From Salisaeta longa DSM 21114 (lineage in GTDB: Bacteria > Bacteroidota > Rhodothermia > Rhodothermales > Salinibacteraceae): a DNA stretch of 64,000 nt. The position numbers and the translations under genes were made by a program. The notes below the pieces were generated by a model. It was not told the origin of the DNA. It saw only the letters and a list, made by a program, of their open reading frames with translations, and ran no database searches. The stretch's first letter is position 1. Every line of letters begins with the position of its first letter. The stretch spans positions 2,316,005 through 2,380,004 of the forward strand of contig NZ_ATTH01000001.1 of the NCBI RefSeq assembly GCF_000419585.1. The letters are read 5' to 3'. Below are positions 18,503 through 27,433 of the stretch, in pieces.

Positions 18503-19138
18503 CTACGGCTCCAGTGTGCGCACCACCTGCGCCGGGTTGCCTGCAACCACGGTGCCTGGCGGCACATCACGGGTGACCACGCTCCCGGCCCCCACCACGC
18601 TGCCCGCGCCCACCGTCACCCCCTTCAAGAGCAGACTATCCATCCCGATGAATACATCATCCGCAATGGTGATCGGGCGCGTCGCTCCGGCATTAAAATT
18701 GGCCGCTCGTGCGTCCGGCGTGAGCGGGTGAAAGTCGGTGTCCACAATCGAAACGTTGCCGCCCACCTGCACGCGGTCGCCGATGGTGATGCCCGTGGCC
18801 GCGACGAGCACAGTGCCCGTAAACCCGCAGTCTGCACCGATGACAATGTGGGCCTCGGGGGTGCGCGTGGCCCACACCACCGGCTGCCGCGGCGCTAGCG
18901 GATTCGCCCGCGGCCACGAACGGAGCACGAGCCCGTCTCCTGCCTTGATGGTGCTGCCCCGGTGCTTTTGAATGATCGGCCGGCCAAAGAGGCGCCACCG
19001 ACGCCCCCACGAAATCCCGTGCCACGCAAATTGCATCCGGCATGCCGGCCAGGCGAGGCGGCGGCGAAGCTCCAGCCCAAGCAGCCAAGGCATCGCCCGT
19101 ACACGTGCGGTGATGGATTGGCGATTTTCCTGCGTCAT
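18503..19138 (-). CDS. Hexapeptide-repeat acyltransferase (WcaF/NodL-like)
   Basis: Probable O-acetyltransferase for a sugar of the surface polymer, 211 residues. The second half is a left-handed beta-helix of imperfect hexapeptides (ITIGDRVQVGGNVSIVDTDFHPL, then ITIADDVFIGMDSLLLKGVTVGAGSVVGAGSVVT) and ends VVAGNPAQVV, the usual closing motif of this family. The catalytic His fits DTDFHPL. The N-terminal 60 residues are basic and hydrophobic. Its ATG overlaps the stop of the upstream glycosyltransferase by 4 bp, so the two are translationally linked. Confidence 0.85.
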   Translation of the reverse strand: MTQENRQSITARVRAMPWLLGLELRRRLAWPACRMQFAWHGISWGRRWRLFGRPIIQKHRGSTIKAGDGLVLRSWPRANPLAPRQPVVWATRTPEAHIVIGADCGFTGTVLVAATGITIGDRVQVGGNVSIVDTDFHPLTPDARAANFNAGATRPITIADDVFIGMDSLLLKGVTVGAGSVVGAGSVVTRDVPPGTVVAGNPAQVVRTLEP

Positions 19139-20271
19139 ACCTGCTGGGCGGTCGATTCGTACATCTGACGCAGCTGCTGCCCAACTACTGACCGTCCGAA
19201 GGTCGCTGCAACGGCATCGGAGGTGCGTGCTGCAATGGACGCGCGGCGCTCGCGGTCTTGGAGCAACGTGGTGAGCGCTGCCGCAATCGCATCGGGGGAC
19301 CGATCGGTGACGCGCCCCAGGTCGTGCTGCTGAACAAACGACGCGAGCTGCACCTCGGGCGAAATAACGACCGGAAGGCCTGCGGCTACAGCCTCCAACA
19401 CGGCGATGCCAAAGTTTTCCTGGTGCGAGGGCAAGACAAACACCCAGGCCCGCGCCAGGGCTGCTGCCTTGTCTGCGCCGGTGAGGAACCCGCAGAACGT
19501 GACCGAGGCGTCAATGCCTAACGTGCGTGCCTGCTTCTTGCGGGCGGCCACGTACGGCTCGGCACCGGTTCCGGCAATTTGCAGATGGGCCGTTGGACAC
19601 GCCTGCACTACCTGCCGCCAGGCCTCCAGCAAGCCCTCTATGTTCTTTTTGGGATGCAAACGGGACAGAAACAGTACCGTGGGCCGCGAGGCTTTTGCTG
19701 TGGAGGGTTCGGATGCGCGCGTGCCCCGCCAGGGCGGAGGCACCACATGACCGCGTGAGGACACCGTGTCCAGCGGCAGCCGGGCCGCCTCGTCTTTCTC
19801 CGCCGCGGTGGTGAAGTGCAACGCCGCCGCAGCCTGCAGGGCCGGACGGTCGACGGTGTAAAAATACAGCCGCTTGAGCAGCGCGCGCCGCGAGAAGGTG
19901 TAGCGCGACAAGGTGCCAAACGGACGCATCACCGTGGGGTAGCCGCGCGCTGTGGACACGCGCGCGGCCAGGCTGCTCACCGGGTTGAAAAGCCCATGGG
20001 TGTGCACCACGTCGTAGGCTGCACCGCGCTCCCATACAAACGACCACAGCCCTGGCGCAATGGCATATGCGTGCCGGCCCCATCCCCGAAAGAAGTGGAA
20101 GGAGGCAAACGGCACCTGTGCCTGCAACCACGCAAGATCATCCGGCGGCGCAGGCGCGGCCACGTCTACGGCAATGCCGGCATGATGCGCAGCCTGGGCA
20201 TAGCCAATCAACGACTCGGTGGGGCCACCAAAAGCCCGCGAGACGTTCGGCATGACGTGGAGAATGTGCAT
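19135..20271 (-). CDS. Family 4 glycosyltransferase
   Basis: GT4-type enzyme of 378 residues. It starts MHILHVMPNVSRAFGGPTESL; the glycine-rich acceptor loop is normal. The second domain shows PTVLFLSRLHPKKNIEGLLEAW near 200 and the donor motif SHQENFGIAVLEAVAAGLPVV near 285. GC-rich, like the core genome. Lies in a tight minus-strand group with the next glycosyltransferase 12 bp upstream and the acetyltransferase overlapping downstream. Sugar specificity unknown. Confidence 0.9.
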   Translation of the reverse strand: MHILHVMPNVSRAFGGPTESLIGYAQAAHHAGIAVDVAAPAPPDDLAWLQAQVPFASFHFFRGWGRHAYAIAPGLWSFVWERGAAYDVVHTHGLFNPVSSLAARVSTARGYPTVMRPFGTLSRYTFSRRALLKRLYFYTVDRPALQAAAALHFTTAAEKDEAARLPLDTVSSRGHVVPPPWRGTRASEPSTAKASRPTVLFLSRLHPKKNIEGLLEAWRQVVQACPTAHLQIAGTGAEPYVAARKKQARTLGIDASVTFCGFLTGADKAAALARAWVFVLPSHQENFGIAVLEAVAAGLPVVISPEVQLASFVQQHDLGRVTDRSPDAIAAALTTLLQDRERRASIAARTSDAVAATFGRSVVGQQLRQMYESTAQQV

Positions 20272-20283
20272 TCGACCGGGCCT

Positions 20284-21468
20284 CTAATCCAAAATATTTC
20301 GTATGACGTCCACCACCCGCTTCCGGTACGCCGCCCACGAATACTGTTGAGCGGTTTGGACCGCATCGTCGCGCATGGCGCGCACCTCTCCGCGGTGCGT
20401 GATGCACCAACGCATCCGATCCGCCAGCGCGCCCGCATCCTCCGCGGGCACCGTCCAGCCGGTTACATCCTCCGTGATCACCTCCTTGGCCCCCACGTGC
20501 TCGCTTACCAGCACCGGCGTGCCGGTGGCCAGCGCCTCCACCACCACGCGTCCGAAGGAATCATGACGCGACGGCAGCACCAGGCAGTCGGCTGCTTGCA
20601 ACGCCTCTACCAGCGCCGGGCGGCCTAAATATCCCAGTGCTTGAACGGCCGATGCCTCATTGATGGCATCTTGCATCGATGCATCAATGCCACCCGCCAC
20701 CTGAACGTTAAAGTCTAAGCCGTTGTCCGATAGCTGCCGAGCGGCCTGAAGCAACAGGTCCATGCCCTTGCGTGGTCCTGCTTGCCCCACAAACAAGAAG
20801 GTGAATACATCTTCTTGCACAGGCTTAGGGGACGGCGCAAAGTCCTTTAACGTGGCCCCCATCGGGACCGAGGTGACCCGGTCCGCGGGCACTCCTGCGG
20901 CCAGATAACTCTGCCGCGCCAGCTCCGAAACCGTCAAAATATGGTCGGCCTGCGCAATCTCCTCGTCTTTTCGGCGGTTGATGCGTGCATGAACGGCATC
21001 AGACTCTACGTACGTGTAATGCTGGTCCTGCCAGGCATGATGAAAGCTCGCGGCATCCAGAATTGTGGGAAGCCCCCGGCGGCGTGCGGCCTTGAAGGTG
21101 TGTAGCGCCGAATTCTCATATCCGATCACGCCGTCGACACGCGACCAGTCGACCCGGCGGGCCACCCACGCATCGAACCACCCATCGGCACGGTGTCCCC
21201 AATCGACCATCACGCCCGGATCGGTGCACACGGCCTTGGCTATGCGGCGCACCATCGGCGCGATGTAGCAGTGCCGCACGCTTCCATCGGGGAGTGCGGT
21301 GGTAGGCTGCGGGCTCCCCTGCGCGATGCGCTTGTACATTGCCCCTTTGGTTACAGGATCCGCCGTGGGAACGCCCGTCCAGTACCGCGCCAGCATCCGA
21401 TGTTCGTGAAGCGCTTGGGCCAGTTGGTGCGCGTGTTGACGTCCGGAATGGGCAACCAGTAATTGCAT
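20284..21468 (-). CDS. Family 4 glycosyltransferase
   Basis: GT4-type enzyme of 394 residues. N terminus MQLLVAHSGRQHAHQLAQAL; a donor domain with FTFLFVGQAGPRKGMDLLLQA near 225 and the EX7E region SRHDSFGRVVVEALATGTP near 300. Residues around 120-170 (YENSALHTFKAARRRGLPTILD) resemble enzymes acting on lipid-linked polysaccharide intermediates. It is 32 bp downstream of the polymerase/ligase gene, probably in one transcript with it. Confidence 0.88.
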   Translation of the reverse strand: MQLLVAHSGRQHAHQLAQALHEHRMLARYWTGVPTADPVTKGAMYKRIAQGSPQPTTALPDGSVRHCYIAPMVRRIAKAVCTDPGVMVDWGHRADGWFDAWVARRVDWSRVDGVIGYENSALHTFKAARRRGLPTILDAASFHHAWQDQHYTYVESDAVHARINRRKDEEIAQADHILTVSELARQSYLAAGVPADRVTSVPMGATLKDFAPSPKPVQEDVFTFLFVGQAGPRKGMDLLLQAARQLSDNGLDFNVQVAGGIDASMQDAINEASAVQALGYLGRPALVEALQAADCLVLPSRHDSFGRVVVEALATGTPVLVSEHVGAKEVITEDVTGWTVPAEDAGALADRMRWCITHRGEVRAMRDDAVQTAQQYSWAAYRKRVVDVIRNILD

Positions 21469-21500
21469 GGTGGGGAAACCGTTGAACAGAGAACGACTGA

Positions 21501-22895
21501 CTATGCGGCGCGATAGGCATTGCGCTCAATCTCTTGCCGGCTCCACACCCACACCGCACACCCGGCACAGATCCAGTAAAGTGCTCCAGCAATATGGTTG
21601 AAGACAATCATACCAGCCCCGGCAGAAAGAAATAGCTTCCCAAAAGCCACGATCGACAATAGGCTACGCCACGCCGTTCGGGCCCGCACCATCGCTTGCC
21701 ACGCCACCCACGCAAGAAAAAGCTTGAGCAAGACAAAGAGTGCGCCGCCAACAATGCCGAGCTCGATAATGACACGCCCCAACTCGCCTTCGTAATAGAC
21801 GCCCGGTATGCTAACCCTTCCGCTGGCCGACAACGCGCCGGCCGCCTGGTGCGTTGCGCCCGTGCCATACCCGGTGAGTCCCCCTACCGATAGCTTGTAG
21901 AACGGATCAAGCAGCATGGTCTGGATGCGTGTATCCTGATCTGAAGCATTTTCGATTCGGTACTCGATGGTCTCCCACCCCTGGGCCGCCCACTCACTTT
22001 CCGAGGCCACGACGCCGCCAAGTGCTAACAGCACGATGATTCCGGCCAGAACGCCGCCCTTCTTTTGCCGACGCAAACTCGCATACAAAATGAAAGGAAG
22101 TGGGACAAACACGCCATACACGACGCTCCGTGAGCCATTCATGGGCGCCACGATGAGGGCCAATAAGAGCAATCCTCCGCCCAGCCATTGGTACCATCGG
22201 TGTTTGTGCTTCAATCCCGCCAGCAGAATGCCCATGCCAAGAAACAGGGCAAACGACAAAAATGCCCCCATGCCGCCAATATAGCTAAACGTGCCTGTGA
22301 TACGCGGGTTACTCAATACGCCCACCTCAGCCATATCTTCGGCCACGTACTGGTTAATCCAGCTACCAACCGGCTGGTAGAACTGATACCAGCCCAGTAG
22401 CAGCACCGGCACGACGCCCACAAGCACAATCGCCGTAATGACGTGCTCGGGGCGCCGGACGCGCTCCAGTGCTACGGGCAAGAGAATAAGCAGCACGCTG
22501 TAGAGCAAATAACTGCGGACCCCCAACACCCCCACAGCCAGCGACGGTGTGTTGAAGTTAAACGCCTGCAGCACCACCACAAACACAAATGCGCCCCACA
22601 GCACCGGCAGGAACGTACGGCGCAAGGGGCGCGCCAGATGAAAGCCGTGACGCTGTCCAAAGAGCACCGCAGCACCAATCAACGCGACGTCCTTGGCCAC
22701 GTACAGCGGCGTCGCGAGGCCCGGAAAGACCCACTTGCGCAAGGCGCCCTGCACCACGATGAGCAACGCGAATGCGGCCAGCATCCACAACCAGGCCGGA
22801 CGCGACACCGTGCCGGACGGGGCACGCGCCTGCAGGGGGCTACCGGGATGTGACGCGGCGAAGGACGGCAAGGTACTGTTCAGCGATCGTGTCAA
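21501..22895 (-). CDS. O-antigen ligase/polymerase-like membrane protein
   Basis: Integral membrane protein of up to 464 residues with roughly ten hydrophobic segments and a long extracytoplasmic loop (about 285-360) between late helices, the layout of Wzy polymerases and WaaL ligases. It is the only such protein in the locus and so probably polymerises the repeat unit or ligates it to its carrier. The annotated ATG overlaps the upstream pseudogene by 56 bp; a GTG at 22808 (SRPAWLWMLAAFALL) is an alternative start that removes the overlap. Confidence 0.75.
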   Translation of the reverse strand: MTRSLNSTLPSFAASHPGSPLQARAPSGTVSRPAWLWMLAAFALLIVVQGALRKWVFPGLATPLYVAKDVALIGAAVLFGQRHGFHLARPLRRTFLPVLWGAFVFVVVLQAFNFNTPSLAVGVLGVRSYLLYSVLLILLPVALERVRRPEHVITAIVLVGVVPVLLLGWYQFYQPVGSWINQYVAEDMAEVGVLSNPRITGTFSYIGGMGAFLSFALFLGMGILLAGLKHKHRWYQWLGGGLLLLALIVAPMNGSRSVVYGVFVPLPFILYASLRRQKKGGVLAGIIVLLALGGVVASESEWAAQGWETIEYRIENASDQDTRIQTMLLDPFYKLSVGGLTGYGTGATHQAAGALSASGRVSIPGVYYEGELGRVIIELGIVGGALFVLLKLFLAWVAWQAMVRARTAWRSLLSIVAFGKLFLSAGAGMIVFNHIAGALYWICAGCAVWVWSRQEIERNAYRAA

Positions 22896-23474
22896 TGGTA
22901 AACTGCTCCAGGTGGGCGTCCCGGTGGGCCTGCAGATCCGCGCGCTGGGCCGTGGCGTCGCGAATACCCTGCGCTAGTGCCTCAGGGTCGTTTGGGGGCA
23001 CGAGCACGCCACACGGCCCCACGGCCTCCGGCAGCCCGCCGGTGCGCGACGCAACGATTACGCACCCGGCTGCAATGCCTTCCAACGCTACGATACCAAA
23101 CGGTTCGTAGCGCGAGGGCACGAGCTGGATGGATGCGCGCTGTGCAACCGTGGACAGTTCGTCATGATCCACCCAGCCCGGTCGCCGAGTCCTAGCTGTG
23201 CTGTGAGCGTCTCAAGCGCGGCCCGCTCGTCACCATCGCCGCAGATGGTCAGCGTGTAGGCGGGTGGTAACTGCGCCAACGCTTGCAACGCGACATCCAC
23301 GCCTTTCACTAACACCAGCCGTCCGACAAACAACAGATTCGTGTCTGCCGGCGCGGTGGAGGGCGGACGAAAGGTAGGCACGAACGGGTTATGGGTGACT
23401 ATCTTATGTTGCGACGGCAGATCGTTGGCCACCACACAACTCACAGCGATGTTTTGAACAACCGAGCAAGCTAG
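22840..23474 (-). pseudogene. GT4 glycosyltransferase pseudogene, N-terminally truncated and frameshifted
   Basis: The C-terminal half of a GT4 enzyme survives in two frames. Minus-strand sequence from about 23474 encodes VVQNIAVSCVVANDLPS, THNPF, LLFVGRLVLVKGVDVALQAL and LTICGDGDE up to LGLGDRAGW near 23175. The frame then shifts and continues DHDELSTVAQRAS, LVPSRYEPFGIVALEGIAAG and ends at 22840. A few residues expected between GDR and GW are missing, so a small deletion caused the shift. The N-terminal acceptor domain is absent, because an in-frame stop precedes the remnant. Confidence 0.85.
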
Positions 23475-23499
23475 TTATGGAAACTGAAAGACCTCCGGC

Positions 23500-23802
23500 T
23501 TACGCGCCCTCTTCCATATACTGCTCAATCACCTCCAGATATTCATCTGCCACACGGTCGATGCGGTGACGGGCAATGTGGGCAGGCATGGCTTCTCGCA
23601 ACTCGTTTCGCACAGCAGGCGCCAGGGCCTGTTCGATGCCATCGGCCAGCGCTTCTGGATTCTCTGGCTCGACTAAAACTCCGCAGTTTCCAACCGATTC
23701 CGGAAGACCATCAACAGCTGAGGCCACTACTGGACTCCCACAGGCAATTGCCTCCAACGCAATCATATCAAACAATTTGTCTTGGCAGGCTACGGTTTCC
23801 AC
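23500..23802 (-). pseudogene. GT4 glycosyltransferase C-terminal fragment
   Basis: About 100 residues matching only the donor-domain end of a GT4 enzyme: DKLFDMIALEAIACGSPVVA and LPESVGNCGVLVEPENPEALADGI, then the helical tail HRIDRVADEYLEVIEQY. Everything N-terminal is missing. The fragment starts inside the last codons of the sulfotransferase gene, in another frame, so it is probably not expressed as a functional enzyme. It resembles the tail of the adjacent frameshifted pseudogene (both LPESV/LPEAV-GxCGVLV), consistent with a former tandem pair. Confidence 0.8.
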
Positions 23803-24401
23803 AGATCTCGCTTCATTAGCCTGTGCTCCACGAACCCTTTGAGATAACTTAGTGAAGACCAGAGTTTTGAGCGGCCTTTGTTCCTGTGAGGTAGTTTCTC
23901 GTCAGGCGCATCTCTATTCAAGAAACTGCACAGCTTCTTCCACCCATCCCCTTCTTCCCAACATATCTCAACCAATTTGTTCGGGCGATTCTTGAAGTGA
24001 TCCCGAACTGCCTGGTTGTGCTTCAAGTATTGCTCTATATGGCTACGTTTATATCCAACTGGCATGGTATGTCCATATGCAATTTGGCGATATTCAGTGG
24101 GTCCCGTTCGGAGAGCATGACGGTATAAGCTGTCGAACCATTTCTCGGGATTCTTTCGTCGCGTGATAATAAACTTTGCGTTTTTATATCTTTCATCTAT
24201 TTCTTTGTATATTAAAGGCCAAGGCCAATCTTCAAAGCTTTCATACTTATCAGCATGGTTAAAAACTGGCCCTAACTTGTTCTTTTTCACACATCGCATA
24301 AGCTCCAAATTGCAACTTGTATGCTTAAAACCAAGCTTTTTCATACAGTAAGCAAGTGTAGTTGTACCTGTTTTGTTAAGACCTACTCCAAAAACCTTCA
24401 T
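23790..24401 (-). CDS. Sulfotransferase family protein
   Basis: A 203-residue protein with the PAPS 5'-phosphosulfate-binding loop GLNKTGTTTLAYCMKKLG at residues 7-24 and a 3'-phosphate-type region AKFIITRRKNPEKWFDSLYR near 75-94. It would transfer sulfate from PAPS to a sugar. The gene is markedly more AT-rich than its GC-rich neighbours to the left. Its stop lies within the glycosyltransferase fragment, and the final residues (MKRDLWKP) may be a fusion junction rather than the original end. Confidence 0.75.
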   Translation of the reverse strand: MKVFGVGLNKTGTTTLAYCMKKLGFKHTSCNLELMRCVKKNKLGPVFNHADKYESFEDWPWPLIYKEIDERYKNAKFIITRRKNPEKWFDSLYRHALRTGPTEYRQIAYGHTMPVGYKRSHIEQYLKHNQAVRDHFKNRPNKLVEICWEEGDGWKKLCSFLNRDAPDEKLPHRNKGRSKLWSSLSYLKGFVEHRLMKRDLWKP

Positions 24402-24415
24402 ATTTATTTTGTTAT

Positions 24416-25459
24416 TTAATCTAAAGTAGAGATAATAGCTCTGATTCTCTGCTTGTAATGAGCAAAGCTGAACTTAGCCCTTCGTTCTTCCGTATGCTGG
24501 AGCGTTTCTCGATATATAGATTCATTTTCGTACAAGGACCGGATTGCTGACACAAGTGCCTTCGCATCTCCTTGCTCGACAATTTGACCTGCTTTGCCCA
24601 CAGACTCAATCATTGGCGGCTGATCGGAGGCGATAACCGGCGTCCCAGCATAGATCGACTCCGCAATTACGAGCGGATTACCCTCTTTGTGTGTTGTGGA
24701 AGGCACAACCAACGCTCGCGCTTGATGGTAGGCTTCAACTAGTTGCTCACTATTCAGCCGTCCAGCCAACTCGATGTCACCATCTATCTCACGGGCTCGC
24801 TTCTCTAATGTGCCCTGATCCTCCCCCTCACCAGCAAACATTATGGGAGGACGCAGCTCCTGAGGGATCATCTCAATCGCGTCCATTAAAACAAATATTC
24901 CTTTCCCGGCTATCAGACGCCCAGCAAATAACAGCGGTTGCTTTGCATTGCGCTCGCTCTGGTGGATGTCCTCATACAGCGGTTCCATCTCACGATCAAC
25001 CGGGTTGAACACAACATGTGATCGACTTTCAGGGACATCCGCGTGCTGCTTCCCATACGTGCTCGTAAAGATGTTAGCGGCACTGTTTCGTGCAACTTGC
25101 TCTCGGATCCAGTTCTCGATACGCGTTCTTGGCCCGCTTCCTCGTCGCGCGTATCCCTCGTAGTTATGATAGATGACTGCGTATGGAATGCCCCGTATAA
25201 TTGCAGGCACAATGGCACGCAGAGACACATTGCCATTCACAATGAGAAGATCAGCCTCTCCGAGGAGTTTGTACAACTCCAATACCGACGTAGAGCGCGT
25301 TACCGGAAACGAATAGGTGTCTTCCTGAGCTTGAGCCGTTTCTGTGAAGAGATGGGGGGAATGGCCAAGTTCTTCAAGCGCAAGACAGAGCGAGAGGGTA
25401 TTTCGCTCCAGCCCTCCCATCAGCGGGAAAAACGGCTTCGAATAAACGACTGTCTTCAT
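24416..25459 (-). CDS. Family 4 glycosyltransferase
   Basis: GT4-type enzyme of about 347 residues, starting MKTVVYSKPFFPLMGGLERN, where the glycine loop is typical. The donor region shows LLFAGRLIAGKGIFVLMDAI near 180 and TTHKEGNPLVIAESIYAGTP near 265; the Lys-Glu-Gly-Asn form resembles enzymes of capsular loci. Codon use is intermediate between core-like and AT-rich genes. An ATG 18 bp further upstream would overlap the preceding sulfotransferase gene; the start at 25459 avoids this and matches the family. Confidence 0.87.
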   Translation of the reverse strand: MKTVVYSKPFFPLMGGLERNTLSLCLALEELGHSPHLFTETAQAQEDTYSFPVTRSTSVLELYKLLGEADLLIVNGNVSLRAIVPAIIRGIPYAVIYHNYEGYARRGSGPRTRIENWIREQVARNSAANIFTSTYGKQHADVPESRSHVVFNPVDREMEPLYEDIHQSERNAKQPLLFAGRLIAGKGIFVLMDAIEMIPQELRPPIMFAGEGEDQGTLEKRAREIDGDIELAGRLNSEQLVEAYHQARALVVPSTTHKEGNPLVIAESIYAGTPVIASDQPPMIESVGKAGQIVEQGDAKALVSAIRSLYENESIYRETLQHTEERRAKFSFAHYKQRIRAIISTLD

Positions 25460-25467
25460 GCACAACT

Positions 25468-26331
25468 TCAGTTCCAATGGGAAAAGTCAAGTTCTGCCTC
25501 TAACTCGGTGCGTCTGATCGTTGGCTGGTAGATTTTCTGGAGATACTGCTTATCTGCGTTAGTAAGCTTTGGGCGGCTTCCACGGAGGAAAATCTGTTTC
25601 CCTTTGCTACGCAGTGTATATGCAACTTTAGGAGCTACTGACTCTATTCTGTGCTCCACACCTTTCCAAACACCTTTTGCCCAAGAGAAAGCAGTAGGGG
25701 ACGATGGGTGCTGCGTAACATTCTGCCTCTTGACAGGAAGCTCAGGATGTTCATTCGGGTCTACTCCGATAAACCGATCTACTCTCTCTACCAGCATGCG
25801 CGCATCTTCACGCAAGTCGCGATATCGTAGAATGAGAAGTTGATCTTCATCGAAGTACATTTTGAAGCGCTTCAGATGTTTATGGTACTCACCATACTGG
25901 ATGATCTCATGACGAAGCGGATGCCCCTCATTTCGTATAAAGGTTCCGAAATCTGTTCCGGCTGGCAAAATACCTGTTGAGAGGTAAAACCAGAATGCGG
26001 AGTATGCGCGATCAACTGGGTTACGCAACACGAAGACTAACTTAACATCTGGAAGCCTCTCACAAATACGTTCGGGCGCCTCAGGCGTCGGCATGGTCCG
26101 TGTGGAGGCCTCGCCAACAGCTGATTCGCCGTTGTGGTGAGCAAAGTTCGACTCGAACCATTTCCATCCTCGGTCAAAGCGCCAGTTAAAAAATTCAGTC
26201 TCCTTTGGACGACTCATGCATATGTCTGGATGCTGCTGCAAAGCGGCATAGAGTGCTGTCGTACCCGCCTTCTGAGCACCACAGATCAGGAAAGTGGGGA
26301 GTGCATTTCTAATTTGCACAAGCTTCGCCAA
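25468..26331 (-). CDS. Sulfotransferase, PF00685 type
   Basis: Sulfotransferase of 287 residues resembling heparan-sulfate-type and bacterial homologues. PAPS loop FLICGAQKAGTTALYAAL (about 14-31). The 3'-phosphate-binding motif VKLVFVLRNPVDRAYSAFWF is near 95-114, with the conserved Arg and Ser. The region RYRDLREDARMLVERVDRFIGVD is also family-typical. Probably sulfates the exopolysaccharide in the cytoplasm before export. It overlaps the upstream glycosyltransferase by 23 bp. Confidence 0.88.
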   Translation of the reverse strand: MAKLVQIRNALPTFLICGAQKAGTTALYAALQQHPDICMSRPKETEFFNWRFDRGWKWFESNFAHHNGESAVGEASTRTMPTPEAPERICERLPDVKLVFVLRNPVDRAYSAFWFYLSTGILPAGTDFGTFIRNEGHPLRHEIIQYGEYHKHLKRFKMYFDEDQLLILRYRDLREDARMLVERVDRFIGVDPNEHPELPVKRQNVTQHPSSPTAFSWAKGVWKGVEHRIESVAPKVAYTLRSKGKQIFLRGSRPKLTNADKQYLQKIYQPTIRRTELEAELDFSHWN

Positions 26332-27433
26332 TTATCTGGTAGAACACATCTCCCGCTTTTGCGGAATGGGCAGATGCCTTATACAGTTCGTAGGCATTTT
26401 TCCCAACACCCATAGAAAAGTTTAGGTAAGAGCTTCGGTCATCCTTATTTTCTATTGTTTTAATTCTGTGGTAATGAACACCCTCTTTCCAAAGTTGGCT
26501 TGCATTCATACTATCTCGAAGTCCAATGAATGTTGGTATGCCATAAGCAGCATAGGCAGCCAAGCTTCCTGACTTCGTAAATGCTTCCGGATTACGGCAT
26601 ACAAATCCGGCCTTCGCATTCTTCAGATAGTTCTGAATTTCCTGAATCGGAAGAAAGCCCTTCACTGTGACTCGATCGTGACCAATAAATTTAAGCAGTG
26701 ATTCGTCAGGTTTCGGCCCAACATCTACCAATTCGGGTACTTTAAGCATGTCAAGCACTCGAGCTACGTGCTTCCCGTACTGACTGTATAGTGCATTCTT
26801 GCCTGTCCCACCAAACACCACCGCATACGCGGCCCGCTCGTTCCAAGAGGGCACCTGCTCGGGCTCTCCCACATTCGAGAACACCGGTTGCACGCGCACG
26901 GACGCCTCCTCCGAAACGTAACGACGCAGCCAGGTCGCGGACTTCACCCGATTCGTAACGACGGCGCCACTCAATTGCGCCAACTGCGCCGCTACATACC
27001 GTTGCACCGGTGAGACCCAGAACGCGCTGGTCCAGGGCGGACCGCTGGCATACAGCTCATGAAACATCGTAACCAGCGGCAGCCCACCGCGTCCACAGGC
27101 CTGCTGCAATCCCCGCAGTAGCCACAGCGGGGCGCCGCGCTTCGCGTAGCCGTAGCCCGAGTATTCCAGCAGCACGGCCACGCGATCGCTTCCTTGCGCC
27201 GCCTCACGCAGCGCCGCGGCCAACGCCTCATCCGCACACGTACCGCTGAGATCCACCGTCGGGAAGTTCGCTTCGGGCGCCGGCGCATCCGGCGTCCACC
27301 CAGCCCGGATGAGCACCGGCTCTACGGCCCCATCGGACACCTCCACCAGCCGCCGGGTCAGGATCGCGGTGTAGTCGGCGATCCCGCCTACGGTCGGGGG
27401 GAGTTCTGGGGTGATGTGGATGAGACGAGTCAT
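26309..27433 (-). CDS. GT4-like glycosyltransferase with split base composition
   Basis: Protein of 374 residues. N terminus MTRLIHITPELPPTVGGIADYT is like GT4 enzymes with a proline- and glycine-rich acceptor loop. The C-terminal domain has VVFGGTGKNALYSQYG and AKAGFVCRNPEAFTKSGSLAAYAAYGIP in place of the usual EX7E motif, so it is an atypical member. The first ~200 codons (about 26830-27433) are GC-rich like the core genome and the rest AT-rich, with a sharp change near codon 200. The gene may therefore be a recombinant of two alleles. Its ATG overlaps the stop of the FkbM gene. Confidence 0.7.
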   Translation of the reverse strand: MTRLIHITPELPPTVGGIADYTAILTRRLVEVSDGAVEPVLIRAGWTPDAPAPEANFPTVDLSGTCADEALAAALREAAQGSDRVAVLLEYSGYGYAKRGAPLWLLRGLQQACGRGGLPLVTMFHELYASGPPWTSAFWVSPVQRYVAAQLAQLSGAVVTNRVKSATWLRRYVSEEASVRVQPVFSNVGEPEQVPSWNERAAYAVVFGGTGKNALYSQYGKHVARVLDMLKVPELVDVGPKPDESLLKFIGHDRVTVKGFLPIQEIQNYLKNAKAGFVCRNPEAFTKSGSLAAYAAYGIPTFIGLRDSMNASQLWKEGVHYHRIKTIENKDDRSSYLNFSMGVGKNAYELYKASAHSAKAGDVFYQIIGEACAN

